The notes under the pieces are model-generated. The model ran no database searches. It saw only the letters and a list, made by a program, of their open reading frames with translations, and had not been told where the DNA came from. From Clostridia bacterium (GTDB taxonomy: Bacteria > Bacillota > Peptococcia > Peptococcales > BICA1-8): a DNA stretch of 39,903 nucleotides. Positions 28,375 to 37,379 of this stretch are shown here, piece after piece (within the stretch, counting starts at the first letter, position 1; the number at the start of each line of letters is the position of its first letter). Made by a program: the position numbers and the translations under genes. The DNA is taken from NCBI GenBank assembly GCA_012720075.1, contig JAAXZE010000036.1, positions 1 through 39,903 on the forward strand, in the 5' to 3' direction.

Positions 28375-30561
28375 ATGCCAATAGATTATTCATTTAAAGC
28401 GCGAATTGAAGCTGCTCTTAACAACCAAGGGATTAGAAATGCCCTGGGTAAATTCGGTAAAGACTTTCCTATTTCCAGGGCTAAGGTATATGAAGGCATT
28501 GATTTTGAAGCCCTGAGAAAAGAGGTCGCCAAAGTAAAAAGCAACGGAGCTGCTAAATTTGAACAATTGGCTGACCAGTTCGAGAAAAACCTTACTAACA
28601 GAGGAGCAAAGGTTCACAGAGCTGAAACGGGTGCTGACGTATATCAAATATTAAGAGATATTGCCAAAGCACGTAACGCCAAGAAAGTGGTAAAATCCAA
28701 ATCCATGGCCTCAGAAGAAATCCATTTAAATAAACATGTCGAAGATCAATTGGAAATGATTGAAACCGACCTGGGCGAATGGATTATTCAGCAGATTAAC
28801 GAAAAACCTTCCCATATGGTAATGCCGGCCATTCATTTATCCAAAGAAAAGTGTGCCGACGTCTTTTCTGATGCCTTAGGTTATCGAGTAGAAGTCGATA
28901 TTCCTTTAATGGTTAAATTAGCCAGGAAAAATTTGCGGCAAGAATTCCTTACTGCTGATATAGGTATTTCAGGCTGCAATATTGCTGTTGCCGAAACGGG
29001 AACTATGTGTATTTTTACCAATGAAGGCAATGCCCGTTTAACAGCATCCTTGCCGCCGGTTCATGTAATATTGTTAGGCTACGAAAAACTGGTTGAAAAA
29101 TTTGAAGATGTAGGACCTATTGCCAAAGCTTTGGCGAAAAGCGCAACCGCTCAACCGATAACCAGTTATGTAACCATGATTTCCGGACCTACTCAAACCT
29201 TGGATGCCAATGGAAATGTAGTTGACAAAGAGTTGCATGTTATTCTGTTAGATAACGGTCGAAGAAAATTGTTAACAGATCCGGTGTTCAAAGAGGCAGG
29301 ACAATGCATTCGCTGTGGTTCCTGTATCAACGTTTGCCCGGTTTATCAATTGCTGAGCGGTCATGTTTACGGTCATATTTATCCCGGTGGAATAGGAGTA
29401 ATTTTAACTACGTTCTTTGATGGTTTTGAAGCGGTAGAAAAAATTCAAGATTTATGTATAAGCTGCGGACGTTGTCGGGATTTCTGCCCGGGTAAAATAG
29501 ACATTCCCAATTTAATCCTTGAAGTCCGCCGTCGGGTTAGACAACAAATTCCTCTCCCGGGTATGCAAAACTTAATTGTCGGTTCACTCTTGCCAAAGAA
29601 AGGCTTGTTCCAGTTTGGTTTACGGCAAGCTTCCTGGGCTACGTCAATGTTTGCCTCAGAAGGTAAAGACGGTAAAAAATATGTCCGCAATCTGCCTTTT
29701 GGTTTTGGTAGATTGGCTGATTGGCGCAGTCTGCCGGCTTTCCCTGCCAAGCCCTTTAGAGAAAGAATTAAATCCATTAAACAAAATCCCGTTAACAAGA
29801 AAGGCAAAATTGCTTTCTTTGGCGGTTGCGTAATTGATTATGCTTATCCGGAAATCGGAGAATCCTTGGTGCGGCTGGCCAATAAGTTAGGGGTCGAAGT
29901 AGAATATCCTGAACAAAGCTGCTGTGGCGCTCCTGCTTTCTACATGGGCCGTCAAGATGTTACTGCTACCATAGCTAAACAGAATCTGGACAATTTTGCT
30001 AAAGATGAATACCAATATATTGTGACGGCATGCCCGACCTGTACCGAAGTATTAAAGGAAAACTGGATCCATGTATTACAAAATGACCCGGCTGCCAAAG
30101 CTAAAGCTGAAAAGGTTTCCGCCAAAGCTATAGATGCCATCAAATTAATTCATAATCTAACTAAAGGTGACCAGGCTGCAGAGAAAGAAGTAGCCGCCCT
30201 TAGTGAAGTAGCTTGTCCCAATAAAGTCAAAGTAACTTATCACGATTCCTGTCACTTAAATCGTTCCTTAGGCATTAAAGCTGAGCCTAGAGAAGTAATT
30301 AAGGACATTAAAAATGTGGAATTTGTGGAAATGGTTGATTCCGATGTATGCTGCGGATTTGGCGGTTCCTACTCCATTAAACTGAGGGAAATTTCCAAAG
30401 TTATGTTGGAAGGTAAATTGAAAAATATTGAAGAGACCGGTGCCGACATTGTTTGTGCCGACTGTCCCGGTTGCATTATGCAGCTTAGAGGTGGACTTGA
30501 TAATAAGAAATCCAATATTCGGGCCCTCCATACCCTGGAATTGTTGGATGGCAAATTCTAA
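28375..30561 (+). CDS. LutB-like LUD / 4Fe-4S protein fused to a C-terminal LutA-like CCG (Cys-rich) module
   Basis: LUD region TADIGISGCNIAVAETGTMCIFTNEGNARL; CIRCGSCINVCPVY and CISCGRCRDFCPGKIDIP; CCG motifs SCCGAPAFYMG and CCGFGGSYS, HDSCHLNR. Confidence 0.92.
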   Translation: MPIDYSFKARIEAALNNQGIRNALGKFGKDFPISRAKVYEGIDFEALRKEVAKVKSNGAAKFEQLADQFEKNLTNRGAKVHRAETGADVYQILRDIAKARNAKKVVKSKSMASEEIHLNKHVEDQLEMIETDLGEWIIQQINEKPSHMVMPAIHLSKEKCADVFSDALGYRVEVDIPLMVKLARKNLRQEFLTADIGISGCNIAVAETGTMCIFTNEGNARLTASLPPVHVILLGYEKLVEKFEDVGPIAKALAKSATAQPITSYVTMISGPTQTLDANGNVVDKELHVILLDNGRRKLLTDPVFKEAGQCIRCGSCINVCPVYQLLSGHVYGHIYPGGIGVILTTFFDGFEAVEKIQDLCISCGRCRDFCPGKIDIPNLILEVRRRVRQQIPLPGMQNLIVGSLLPKKGLFQFGLRQASWATSMFASEGKDGKKYVRNLPFGFGRLADWRSLPAFPAKPFRERIKSIKQNPVNKKGKIAFFGGCVIDYAYPEIGESLVRLANKLGVEVEYPEQSCCGAPAFYMGRQDVTATIAKQNLDNFAKDEYQYIVTACPTCTEVLKENWIHVLQNDPAAKAKAEKVSAKAIDAIKLIHNLTKGDQAAEKEVAALSEVACPNKVKVTYHDSCHLNRSLGIKAEPREVIKDIKNVEFVEMVDSDVCCGFGGSYSIKLREISKVMLEGKLKNIEETGADIVCADCPGCIMQLRGGLDNKKSNIRALHTLELLDGKF

Positions 30562-30588
30562 AAAAAGCTCCCTGCGGGGAGCTTTTTT
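30561..30588. terminator. Bidirectional-looking intrinsic terminator between convergent genes
   Basis: aaaaaagctccc-tgc-ggggagctttttt. Confidence 0.85.
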
Positions 30589-30598
30589 AAATACTTCA

Positions 30599-31282
30599 TC
30601 AGATATTTTGACAATAGTCACATAGTTTATTTGAAAAGATAAAAGTTTTATTTTTAGTTTCCAAAATGTTTTTTTGCCGCATATCTTTGAGGATATTGGC
30701 TACCGTAACTCGGGAGAGACCTAATAACTCTGCCAATTGGGTCTGAGTTAAACGCAGATAAACCATTAACTTATCCTCTTGTTTTTCCCCAAAGGTGTCG
30801 GAGAGCAAGCAAAAAAGGCGGCATAACCTTTGTGGAGGAGAGTAGAAAAGCAATCCTTGGTATAATGAAAGGAGCATCTTATATTTTAAATGCAAGTATT
30901 TTATTATATCGGAAGCTACCAAAGGGTCTTTTTCTAACAGGGAGGTCAATTGGTGCTCGGTGAGCTTTACCAGATGACAGTTGCCCATGGTGGTAACAAA
31001 AATAGAGCTGCTGTTATCACCGGTAGGAAAACCTTCGTAAATGATTCCGCCGGTTCCTATAATGGACACCAATTTTTCTTCACCCTGGTAATTGACCAGA
31101 GAAATTTTCATATTTCCGCTTACTATGTAAAACAAATCGTTGCAGCGAACGCCCGGAGATATTATAATCGCACCTTTGGGAAATACTTTTTCGGTACCAA
31201 ATTTTAAATACCTTTTTATGCCGGGATAGCTGGCAGTCATCCAAGGCGAAACGGCATCTTTTAGTGTGCAGGAACTTTTCAC
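30599..31282 (-). CDS. Crp/Fnr-family transcriptional regulator
   Basis: cNMP-binding-type beta roll (VFPKGAIIISPGVRCNDLFYIVSGNMKISL) and HTH LTQTQLAELLGLSRVTVANILKDMRQKNIL. Confidence 0.9.
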   Translation of the reverse strand: MKSSCTLKDAVSPWMTASYPGIKRYLKFGTEKVFPKGAIIISPGVRCNDLFYIVSGNMKISLVNYQGEEKLVSIIGTGGIIYEGFPTGDNSSSIFVTTMGNCHLVKLTEHQLTSLLEKDPLVASDIIKYLHLKYKMLLSLYQGLLFYSPPQRLCRLFCLLSDTFGEKQEDKLMVYLRLTQTQLAELLGLSRVTVANILKDMRQKNILETKNKTFIFSNKLCDYCQNI

Positions 31283-31316
31283 GATTTACCTCCAATTTGC
31301 TGGAATATATATAATA

Positions 31317-31347
31317 GTCTATCCTAATTTAAATATCTAGGGTAGAC
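31317..31347. promoter_or_regulatory. Inverted repeat upstream of the Crp/Fnr gene
   Basis: gtctatcct (31317-31325) and agggtagac (31339-31347), 8 of 9 pairs. Confidence 0.4.
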
Positions 31348-31407
31348 CTTTTTCAATAATTCTTTAATTAAAGCTTCATAAAGATTTTTTTAAACTTTTT
31401 TCATAGT

Positions 31408-31441
31408 TTGACGATTTTCTAATATTCGTGATAAAATTCAC
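31408..31441 (+). promoter_or_regulatory. Putative rex promoter with overlapping GTGA-N6-TCAC operator
   Basis: TTGACG (31408-31413), 18-bp spacer, TAAAAT (31432-31437); GTGA-taaaat-TCAC at 31428-31441. Confidence 0.6.
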
Positions 31442-31562
31442 TTATAGAAAGTATGTGAGTAAACAGAGTTTGGGAAGTATATTGTACAACGGTCCACGAA
31501 CATTTTAAAAATGCTTCTGGGTGGATTGAATTATAAATCACTGGAATTTGGGAGGGTGGAAC

Positions 31563-32216
31563 ATGAGTGCTAAAACCGATAAAATGGTAACGGTACCAAA
31601 AGCCGTAATAAATCGATTGCCCATGTATCACAGATTTCTTTATCAGCTTTTGTTGGAAGGGAAAGAAAAGATTTCTTCTCAGGAACTAAGTCAATTGATG
31701 AGGATAACATCTTCCCAGCTACGGCAAGACTTAAGTTATTTCGGAGAATTTGGGCAGCAAGGTTACGGTTACCGGGTCGAAACATTATATCAGGCCATTT
31801 CGGGCATTCTTGGTTTGGAAAAACAATATACTGCAGTGATAGTAGGTGCCGGAAATATAGGCAGGGCTATTGTTAATTACCCGGGTTTTAGCCGCAGGGG
31901 ATTAAAAATAACGGGCATTTTTGATAATAATCCTAAAAATATCGGCAGCCAGGTTGGAAATCTGACTGTTATGGATGTAGAACATTTAGCTGATTTTTTA
32001 AAAAAATATCCTGTCCAAATAGGAATTGTCAGTACACCGGTACAGGCAGCTCAAAAAGTTGCATATATTTTGATGAAGTCCGGTGTCCGGGGTATTTGGA
32101 ACTTCGCCCCCATAATGTTAGAAAAAAACGGTGATGTTGTCGTTGAAGATATACATCTGGGGGACAGTCTGCTGACTTTATTCTATAGACTGAACGAAAA
32201 AGAAGGAAAAAATTAA
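31563..32216 (+). CDS. rex: Redox-sensing transcriptional repressor Rex
   Basis: VPKAVINRLPMYHRFL, SSQLRQDLSYFGEFGQQGYGY, VIVGAGNIGRAI, FDNNPKNIG. Confidence 0.95.
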   Translation: MSAKTDKMVTVPKAVINRLPMYHRFLYQLLLEGKEKISSQELSQLMRITSSQLRQDLSYFGEFGQQGYGYRVETLYQAISGILGLEKQYTAVIVGAGNIGRAIVNYPGFSRRGLKITGIFDNNPKNIGSQVGNLTVMDVEHLADFLKKYPVQIGIVSTPVQAAQKVAYILMKSGVRGIWNFAPIMLEKNGDVVVEDIHLGDSLLTLFYRLNEKEGKN

Positions 32217-32291
32217 AAAAACTTAAAGGTGCCATTAAATATTCTAATTGTTCCGATTTTTTTATTTTTACAGAAATTTTACTCAATACCA

Positions 32292-32320
32292 TTGATTTTA
32301 TATCCAAACTGTTATATAAT
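32292..32320 (+). promoter_or_regulatory. Sigma-A-like promoter for the ArsR-type regulator
   Basis: TTGATT (32292-32297), 17-bp spacer, TATAAT (32315-32320). Confidence 0.65.
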
Positions 32321-32366
32321 AACTATAATACAGATGATGTGTTTGGTAAAAGGGGTGATTGATGGA

Positions 32367-32645
32367 ATGGAGGAAAACTTAATCCTACAAGACCTGGAAA
32401 AAATCAAATCGGTCGCGGATCCCCTAAGGGTTAAGATTTTAAAGATTTTGATTGAAAGGCAGGCTACGGTTAAACAGGTAGCTGATTTATTGGGTCATTC
32501 CTCGGCAAAGATGCACTATCATGTTAAAGAATTGGAAAAACAAGGACTAATTCAATTAGTGGAAACCATCGAAAAAGGTGGCATTTTGGAAAAGTACTAT
32601 CGGGCAGTTGCCAAAAGTTATGATATTAACTATAACATCAGTTAG
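32367..32645 (+). CDS. ArsR-like winged-HTH transcriptional regulator
   Basis: LEKIKSVADPLRVKILKILIERQATVKQVADLLGHSSAKMHYHVKELEKQGLIQLVE. Start ATG 32367; track start 32229 is upstream of the promoter. Confidence 0.8.
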   Translation: MEENLILQDLEKIKSVADPLRVKILKILIERQATVKQVADLLGHSSAKMHYHVKELEKQGLIQLVETIEKGGILEKYYRAVAKSYDINYNIS

Positions 32646-32667
32646 GCCGTGGGGCCCTTTTTTTTGA

Positions 32668-33498
32668 TTATCCTTTTTTAAATCCTTCGCCTAGGGCTTC
32701 ATAAACATCGCTTACTATTATAAAGGCTTTGGGGTCAATATTTCTCACTATTTTTTTCAAACGGAAAATTTGCCATTTACTTACTACACATAGAATAATA
32801 TCCTTATCCTGGTGAAGATGTCCTTTGCCTTTTAAATAGGTAAAGCCCCTTTCTAATTCCCGGTCAATGGCTTCGGCTATTTTATCAATTTTATCTGAAA
32901 TGATTAAAGCTTGATGGGCGGCATCCAAGCCGTCGATAATATAATCGGCAACTTTACTGAAAACATAAATGGTAACCAGAGAATAGAGAGCAATGGATAA
33001 GCCAAAGAAAAAAGCTACGGTACTAATAACAAGAAAATCGAATATAAGATAAAATTTACCCATTCGAATGCCAAAATACCGATTAAATAATCGGCCTATT
33101 ATGTCAGCTCCCCCTGTAGTTCCGCCATTTCTTAAAACCAATCCTAAACCTGCTCCTGTGACGACACCGCCATACAAAGCAGCCAGCAGTAAGTCCTCCA
33201 CTTTCATTTGGAAATCGGCTGTTAAATCAATAAATAAAGAAGAAGCTACAACTCCTAAGAAAGTTTTGGATATAAATTACCAGCCCCATAATTTCCAACC
33301 AATCAACAGTAAAGGAAGGTTGCCAAATAGAATTACCATACCTACCGGCAGTCCCAGTGTATAATGGAGGATAAGGGAAATGCCTGTAAAACCTCCTTCG
33401 GCCAGATGATTGGCAACAATAAATATATTTAAACCTAAAGCGTAGATAAAAGCTCCCAAAATAATAAAAAATATCTCACTAAGTTTCTGGCGAAACAT
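32668..33498 (-). pseudogene. YitT-family (DUF161/DUF2179) membrane protein interrupted by one in-frame TAA (33277-33279)
   Basis: Minus strand reads ...LLLIGWKLWGW*FISKTFLGVVASSLFIDLTADFQMKVEDLLLAALYGGVVTGAGLGLVLRNGGTTGGADIIGRL..., both halves in one frame. Confidence 0.85.
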
Positions 33499-33642
33499 GT
33501 TATCACCGCCTTAGATATAGTTTGTACCGGTAAAAAAATAATATCATTTGACAATGTTTAGCTGTTAAGTTACCCTAAAAATTAGTAATCCTCGGCATTT
33601 CAACTACACACTAATTTAGGTCACAAGCAGGAGGCAGATACT

Positions 33643-34431
33643 ATGATTGATCCCATTGCTTTTCAATTGGGACCTGTAAAAATAGGGCCTTTGGAAGTAG
33701 GTCCTATTTCTGTTCGTTGGTACGGGATATTAATTGCAACAGCCATTTTAATAGGAACAATTATTGCCCTAAGAGAAGTACAACGGCAAAGAGTAGATGA
33801 GGATAAATTTATGAATATCCTGATAGCCGCCATTCCCGCTGCCTTTATAGGCGCCCGCCTGTATTATGTAATCTTTCGTTGGGATTATTACAGTAAAAAT
33901 TTGGCGGAAATTCCCGCAGTATGGCATGGCGGGCTTGCTATTCACGGAGGGATTATCGGAGCCCTCCTGGTTGGCGGATTAATGATTCGTTATTATAATA
34001 TGAATTTTTGGCAGCTAGCTGATATTGCCGCTCCCAGTATGATTTTAGGGCAGGCCATCGGGCGCTGGGGTAATTACTTTAACCAGGAGGCTTATGGTTA
34101 TGAAGTAGACCCTGAACAAATTCCCTGGGCCATGTGGATTGACGGTGCTTATCGCCACCCCACCTTTTTATATGAATCCCTTTGGAACCTGTTGGTTTTT
34201 ATTTTTTTGTTGTGGTTAAGAAGACAGCGGTTTATCCGGCAGGGAGAAGTTTTTTTATACTATATTATGGCCTACTCTATAGGGAGGTTTGTGATTGAAG
34301 GTTTCCGGACGGACAGTTTGATGCTGGGACCTTTGCGGGCAGCACAGGTTGTAAGCATTGTATTCATTTTAATTGGAGTCATTTTTATCTGGTACCGGCG
34401 AAGAAAAGAAAAAGACAGGATTTTTAGGTAA
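33643..34431 (+). CDS. lgt: Prolipoprotein diacylglyceryl transferase
   Basis: VRWYGILIATAILIG, WHGGLAIHGGIIGALL, GQAIGRWGNYFNQEAYG, HPTFLYESLWNLL. Confidence 0.96.
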   Translation: MIDPIAFQLGPVKIGPLEVGPISVRWYGILIATAILIGTIIALREVQRQRVDEDKFMNILIAAIPAAFIGARLYYVIFRWDYYSKNLAEIPAVWHGGLAIHGGIIGALLVGGLMIRYYNMNFWQLADIAAPSMILGQAIGRWGNYFNQEAYGYEVDPEQIPWAMWIDGAYRHPTFLYESLWNLLVFIFLLWLRRQRFIRQGEVFLYYIMAYSIGRFVIEGFRTDSLMLGPLRAAQVVSIVFILIGVIFIWYRRRKEKDRIFR

Positions 34432-34441
34432 ATAAAAATAC

Positions 34442-34486
34442 CTGTAGTTAACACACTTTAAAAACTGTGTTTAATCTACAGTTTTT
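34442..34486 (+). terminator. Imperfect-hairpin terminator after lgt
   Basis: ctgtagttaacacac...gtgtttaatctacag then ttttt. Confidence 0.5.
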
Positions 34487-34713
34487 CTTATTTATATCTC
34501 TTTTTCCATTCTCTATAAGCTCTTTAATAAATGGAAGCAAAAGTGGAGGGTAGCTTTTTAATAATCTTTGTCGGAAAATAATAAGTCTTTGACACGGGTG
34601 CCGGTTTAAAAGGCCCCTTTTTTTATGCCTGCATACCAATGCATATTTGTCCCTTAAGCGGTTAATAACTAATCTATAGCTCTTCTGGATAGCAATAGGA
34701 GGGAAGCAGGCAA

Positions 34714-36291
34714 ATGGTCAAAAAAATACCGATAAAAAAAAATAACCCAACCGATGAAAATAAGGCTAAACCCATCAGTACCGATATAAATAAAAACCTG
34801 GAAGAAATAAAGAGTATTTTTTCCAACTGCAGTGATATTGTTTTCCGGGAGTTTTTGATCGGATATAAGTCCCCTGTTAAAGCAGCCCTTATTTATGTTG
34901 ACGGTCTAATAGACAAAGCCGCCGTTCATGACCATATACTGAAAAGTCTTACCCTGGAAGCCCGAAGCTCTGCCCCTAATGCAGAATTGCCCGAAGAAGA
35001 CATAATAAAATGGGTGAATGAAGCTACTATTACCGTGGCGGAAAAAAAACAGGTAGAAAATCTGGACGATGTGATGAGCGGCTTTCTTTCCGGAGACACC
35101 GCCCTCTTGATTGACGGCTCGGATAAAGCCCTGATTTTAGGCACAAAAGGTTGGGCCAGCCGGGGAATTGCCGAGCCTGATTCAGAGGTGGTAGTAAGAG
35201 GGCCAAGGGAAGGATTTACTGAAACCCTTCGTATTAATACCTCCATGGTAAGAAGAAGGATTCACTCCGATAAATTAAAGATTGAGTCCCGTAAGATAGG
35301 CAAATATACCCAGACCGATGTAGCTGTATTATATATGGATGGTATTGTCAATCCCCAAATTGTTAAAGAAGTCCAAAAAAGATTGGACAGGATCAATGAA
35401 GTTGACAGCATTTTGGAGACCGGTTGTATTGAGCAGTACATAGAAGACCACCCCTATTCTCCTTTTCCCCAAATCCAGTACACGGAAAGACCTGATAAAT
35501 TGGTGGCTTACTTACTGGAGGGCAGGGTTATCATTATGGTGGACGGTTCTCCCAACTGTCTCATCGTGCCGACGGTATTTATCCAATTTTTACAGTCCCC
35601 CGAGGATTACTACAGCCGGATTTTAATGAGTACTGTTTTACGATGGATTAGGTTCTTAGGTGTTTTTTCGGCTGTTACCCTGCCGGCTTTATATATAGCG
35701 GTTACAACTTTTCATCAAGAGATGATACCTACCCGTTTAGCCCTAAGTATCGCAGGAGCCAGGGAAGGGGTCCCCTTTCCTGCCTTTGTGGAGGCCTTTA
35801 CTATGGAAGTTTCTTTGGAGCTCTTGCGGGAGGCCAGTGTTCGGCTGCCGGGACCTATCGGCAGCACATTAGGTATAGTTGGAGCATTAATTGTGGGCCA
35901 GGCAGCCGTTGAGGCCAAATTAGTGGCCCCCCAAATGGTTATAGTGGTAGCCATGACCGCTATAGGTTCTTTTACAGTGCCCAGTTTTGCCGCATCTATC
36001 CCCTTAAGGTTATTCCGATTTCCTCTTATGATTTTAGGAGCCGTATTAGGCTTATACGGTGTTGCCCTGGGTTGGATTGCCATTTTAATACACATGATTT
36101 CTTTAAAATCTTTTGGTTATCCCTATCTGGAACCTTTAGCGCCTTTAAGAGTAAGTGAACTTAAGGATGTTTTAATCAGGTCGCCAAGGTGGCAAATGAC
36201 GACCGCACCCCAATTCAGAAGCCCTTCCGAAAAACCTCCCAAAACCTATTTGCGCAGGTCATATATCAATAAAGGAGGGGGAGGAAAATGA
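34714..36291 (+). CDS. gerKA: GerA/GerKA-type spore germination protein
   Basis: VYVDGLID-like region, LLIDGSDKALILGTKGWASRGIAEPDSEVVVRGPREGFTETLRINTSMVRRRI, QAAVEAKLVAPQMVIVVAMTAIGSFTVPSF. Confidence 0.94.
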   Translation: MVKKIPIKKNNPTDENKAKPISTDINKNLEEIKSIFSNCSDIVFREFLIGYKSPVKAALIYVDGLIDKAAVHDHILKSLTLEARSSAPNAELPEEDIIKWVNEATITVAEKKQVENLDDVMSGFLSGDTALLIDGSDKALILGTKGWASRGIAEPDSEVVVRGPREGFTETLRINTSMVRRRIHSDKLKIESRKIGKYTQTDVAVLYMDGIVNPQIVKEVQKRLDRINEVDSILETGCIEQYIEDHPYSPFPQIQYTERPDKLVAYLLEGRVIIMVDGSPNCLIVPTVFIQFLQSPEDYYSRILMSTVLRWIRFLGVFSAVTLPALYIAVTTFHQEMIPTRLALSIAGAREGVPFPAFVEAFTMEVSLELLREASVRLPGPIGSTLGIVGALIVGQAAVEAKLVAPQMVIVVAMTAIGSFTVPSFAASIPLRLFRFPLMILGAVLGLYGVALGWIAILIHMISLKSFGYPYLEPLAPLRVSELKDVLIRSPRWQMTTAPQFRSPSEKPPKTYLRRSYINKGGGGK

Positions 36292-37379
36292 TAAAACGGG
36301 GCACTATTTCACCCAGACAAATCTTTTTTATCTTGACCATGCTTTTAACAGGAATTTATATTTTAATTCTGCCTAGACACCTGGTTTTGGTAGCCGGTGT
36401 TGACGGGTGGTTTGTTTTACTGGCCGGAGGTTTGGTCAGTGCCATAATGCTGTTTTTTATTAACAGAGTTTCCAGGAAGTTTCCCGGTAAGACTGTGGTA
36501 GAGTTTGCGCCTCTTGTTTTGGGTTCGTTTTTGGGTAGAATTTTTGGTGCCTTTCTGGTAATCTATTATACTTTTTTGGCCGCTGTGAGCCTGCGAATTT
36601 TTGCCGAAATGCTAAAATCGGCTTTGCTTCCCGATACTCCCCGCGGGTTGGTGCTGACCGTTTTAATAGTTTTGGTGGCCTGGATTGTACAAAATGGCCT
36701 GGAGGATATTGCCCGTTTTACAGAATTGTTGTCTCCTCTTATTTTGTTATTACTGGTTCTGGTTCTTTTGGGCAACCTTAACCATATGGACCTTATTAGG
36801 CTTAGGCCTGTTTTGCAGACACCCCCCTTGGACCTTTTGGAGGGAGTTATTAGTTCACTGTCTTATTTCGGGGTTATTATTGTTTTGTTAATGCTTTATC
36901 CTTATGTCAACGCCCCGAAAAAGTTAACCACAACCAGTCTGGTAGCCTTATTTTTCGCCGTTTCTATTACCGTTGCCTTTTTTCTGGGAACGGTAGCCAC
37001 TTTTGGTGTTTATGAGACCGGGAGAATGGCCTGGCCGGTAATTGAATTGGTGAAGATGGAAAGAATAGGGGAATTGTTAGAACGGCTGGAAGCTTTCTTT
37101 TTATCCCTATGGCTAAGTATTGCTTTTATTAATGTCAGTGTATTATCCTTTTGCGCTATTTCGGGTTGGACCCAGCTTCTAAAGCTGAAAAATTATCGTA
37201 AGCTCACCTTAATCATCATGGGTTTGTTGTTGGTCTTAAGTCTATGGCCTAAAGATTTATTGGCACTTTTAGGGTTATACAAAATCAATTTCATCTATGG
37301 CTTTGTAGTAACTCTAGTTGTTCCGCTTTTCATAATGGTTGTCAGTCTTTTTCACAAAGGGGAGAAAACAAATGCCTAA
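36288..37379 (+). CDS. gerKB: GerB/GerKB-type germinant receptor membrane subunit (spore germination permease family)
   Basis: ISPRQIFFILTMLLTGIYILILPR, many TM segments; ATGA overlap with gerKA. Confidence 0.9.
   Translation: MIKRGTISPRQIFFILTMLLTGIYILILPRHLVLVAGVDGWFVLLAGGLVSAIMLFFINRVSRKFPGKTVVEFAPLVLGSFLGRIFGAFLVIYYTFLAAVSLRIFAEMLKSALLPDTPRGLVLTVLIVLVAWIVQNGLEDIARFTELLSPLILLLLVLVLLGNLNHMDLIRLRPVLQTPPLDLLEGVISSLSYFGVIIVLLMLYPYVNAPKKLTTTSLVALFFAVSITVAFFLGTVATFGVYETGRMAWPVIELVKMERIGELLERLEAFFLSLWLSIAFINVSVLSFCAISGWTQLLKLKNYRKLTLIIMGLLLVLSLWPKDLLALLGLYKINFIYGFVVTLVVPLFIMVVSLFHKGEKTNA

Noticed and set aside
28375-30561. Heterodisulfide reductase or glycolate oxidase GlcF
   Set aside because: The CCG modules are shared, but the N-terminal LUD domain and neighbouring lutC favour the LutB/LldF-type assignment.
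32229-32366. N-terminal extension of the ArsR-like protein
   Set aside because: The extension covers a TTGATT-N17-TATAAT promoter and is not family-like; the start is more likely ATG 32367.
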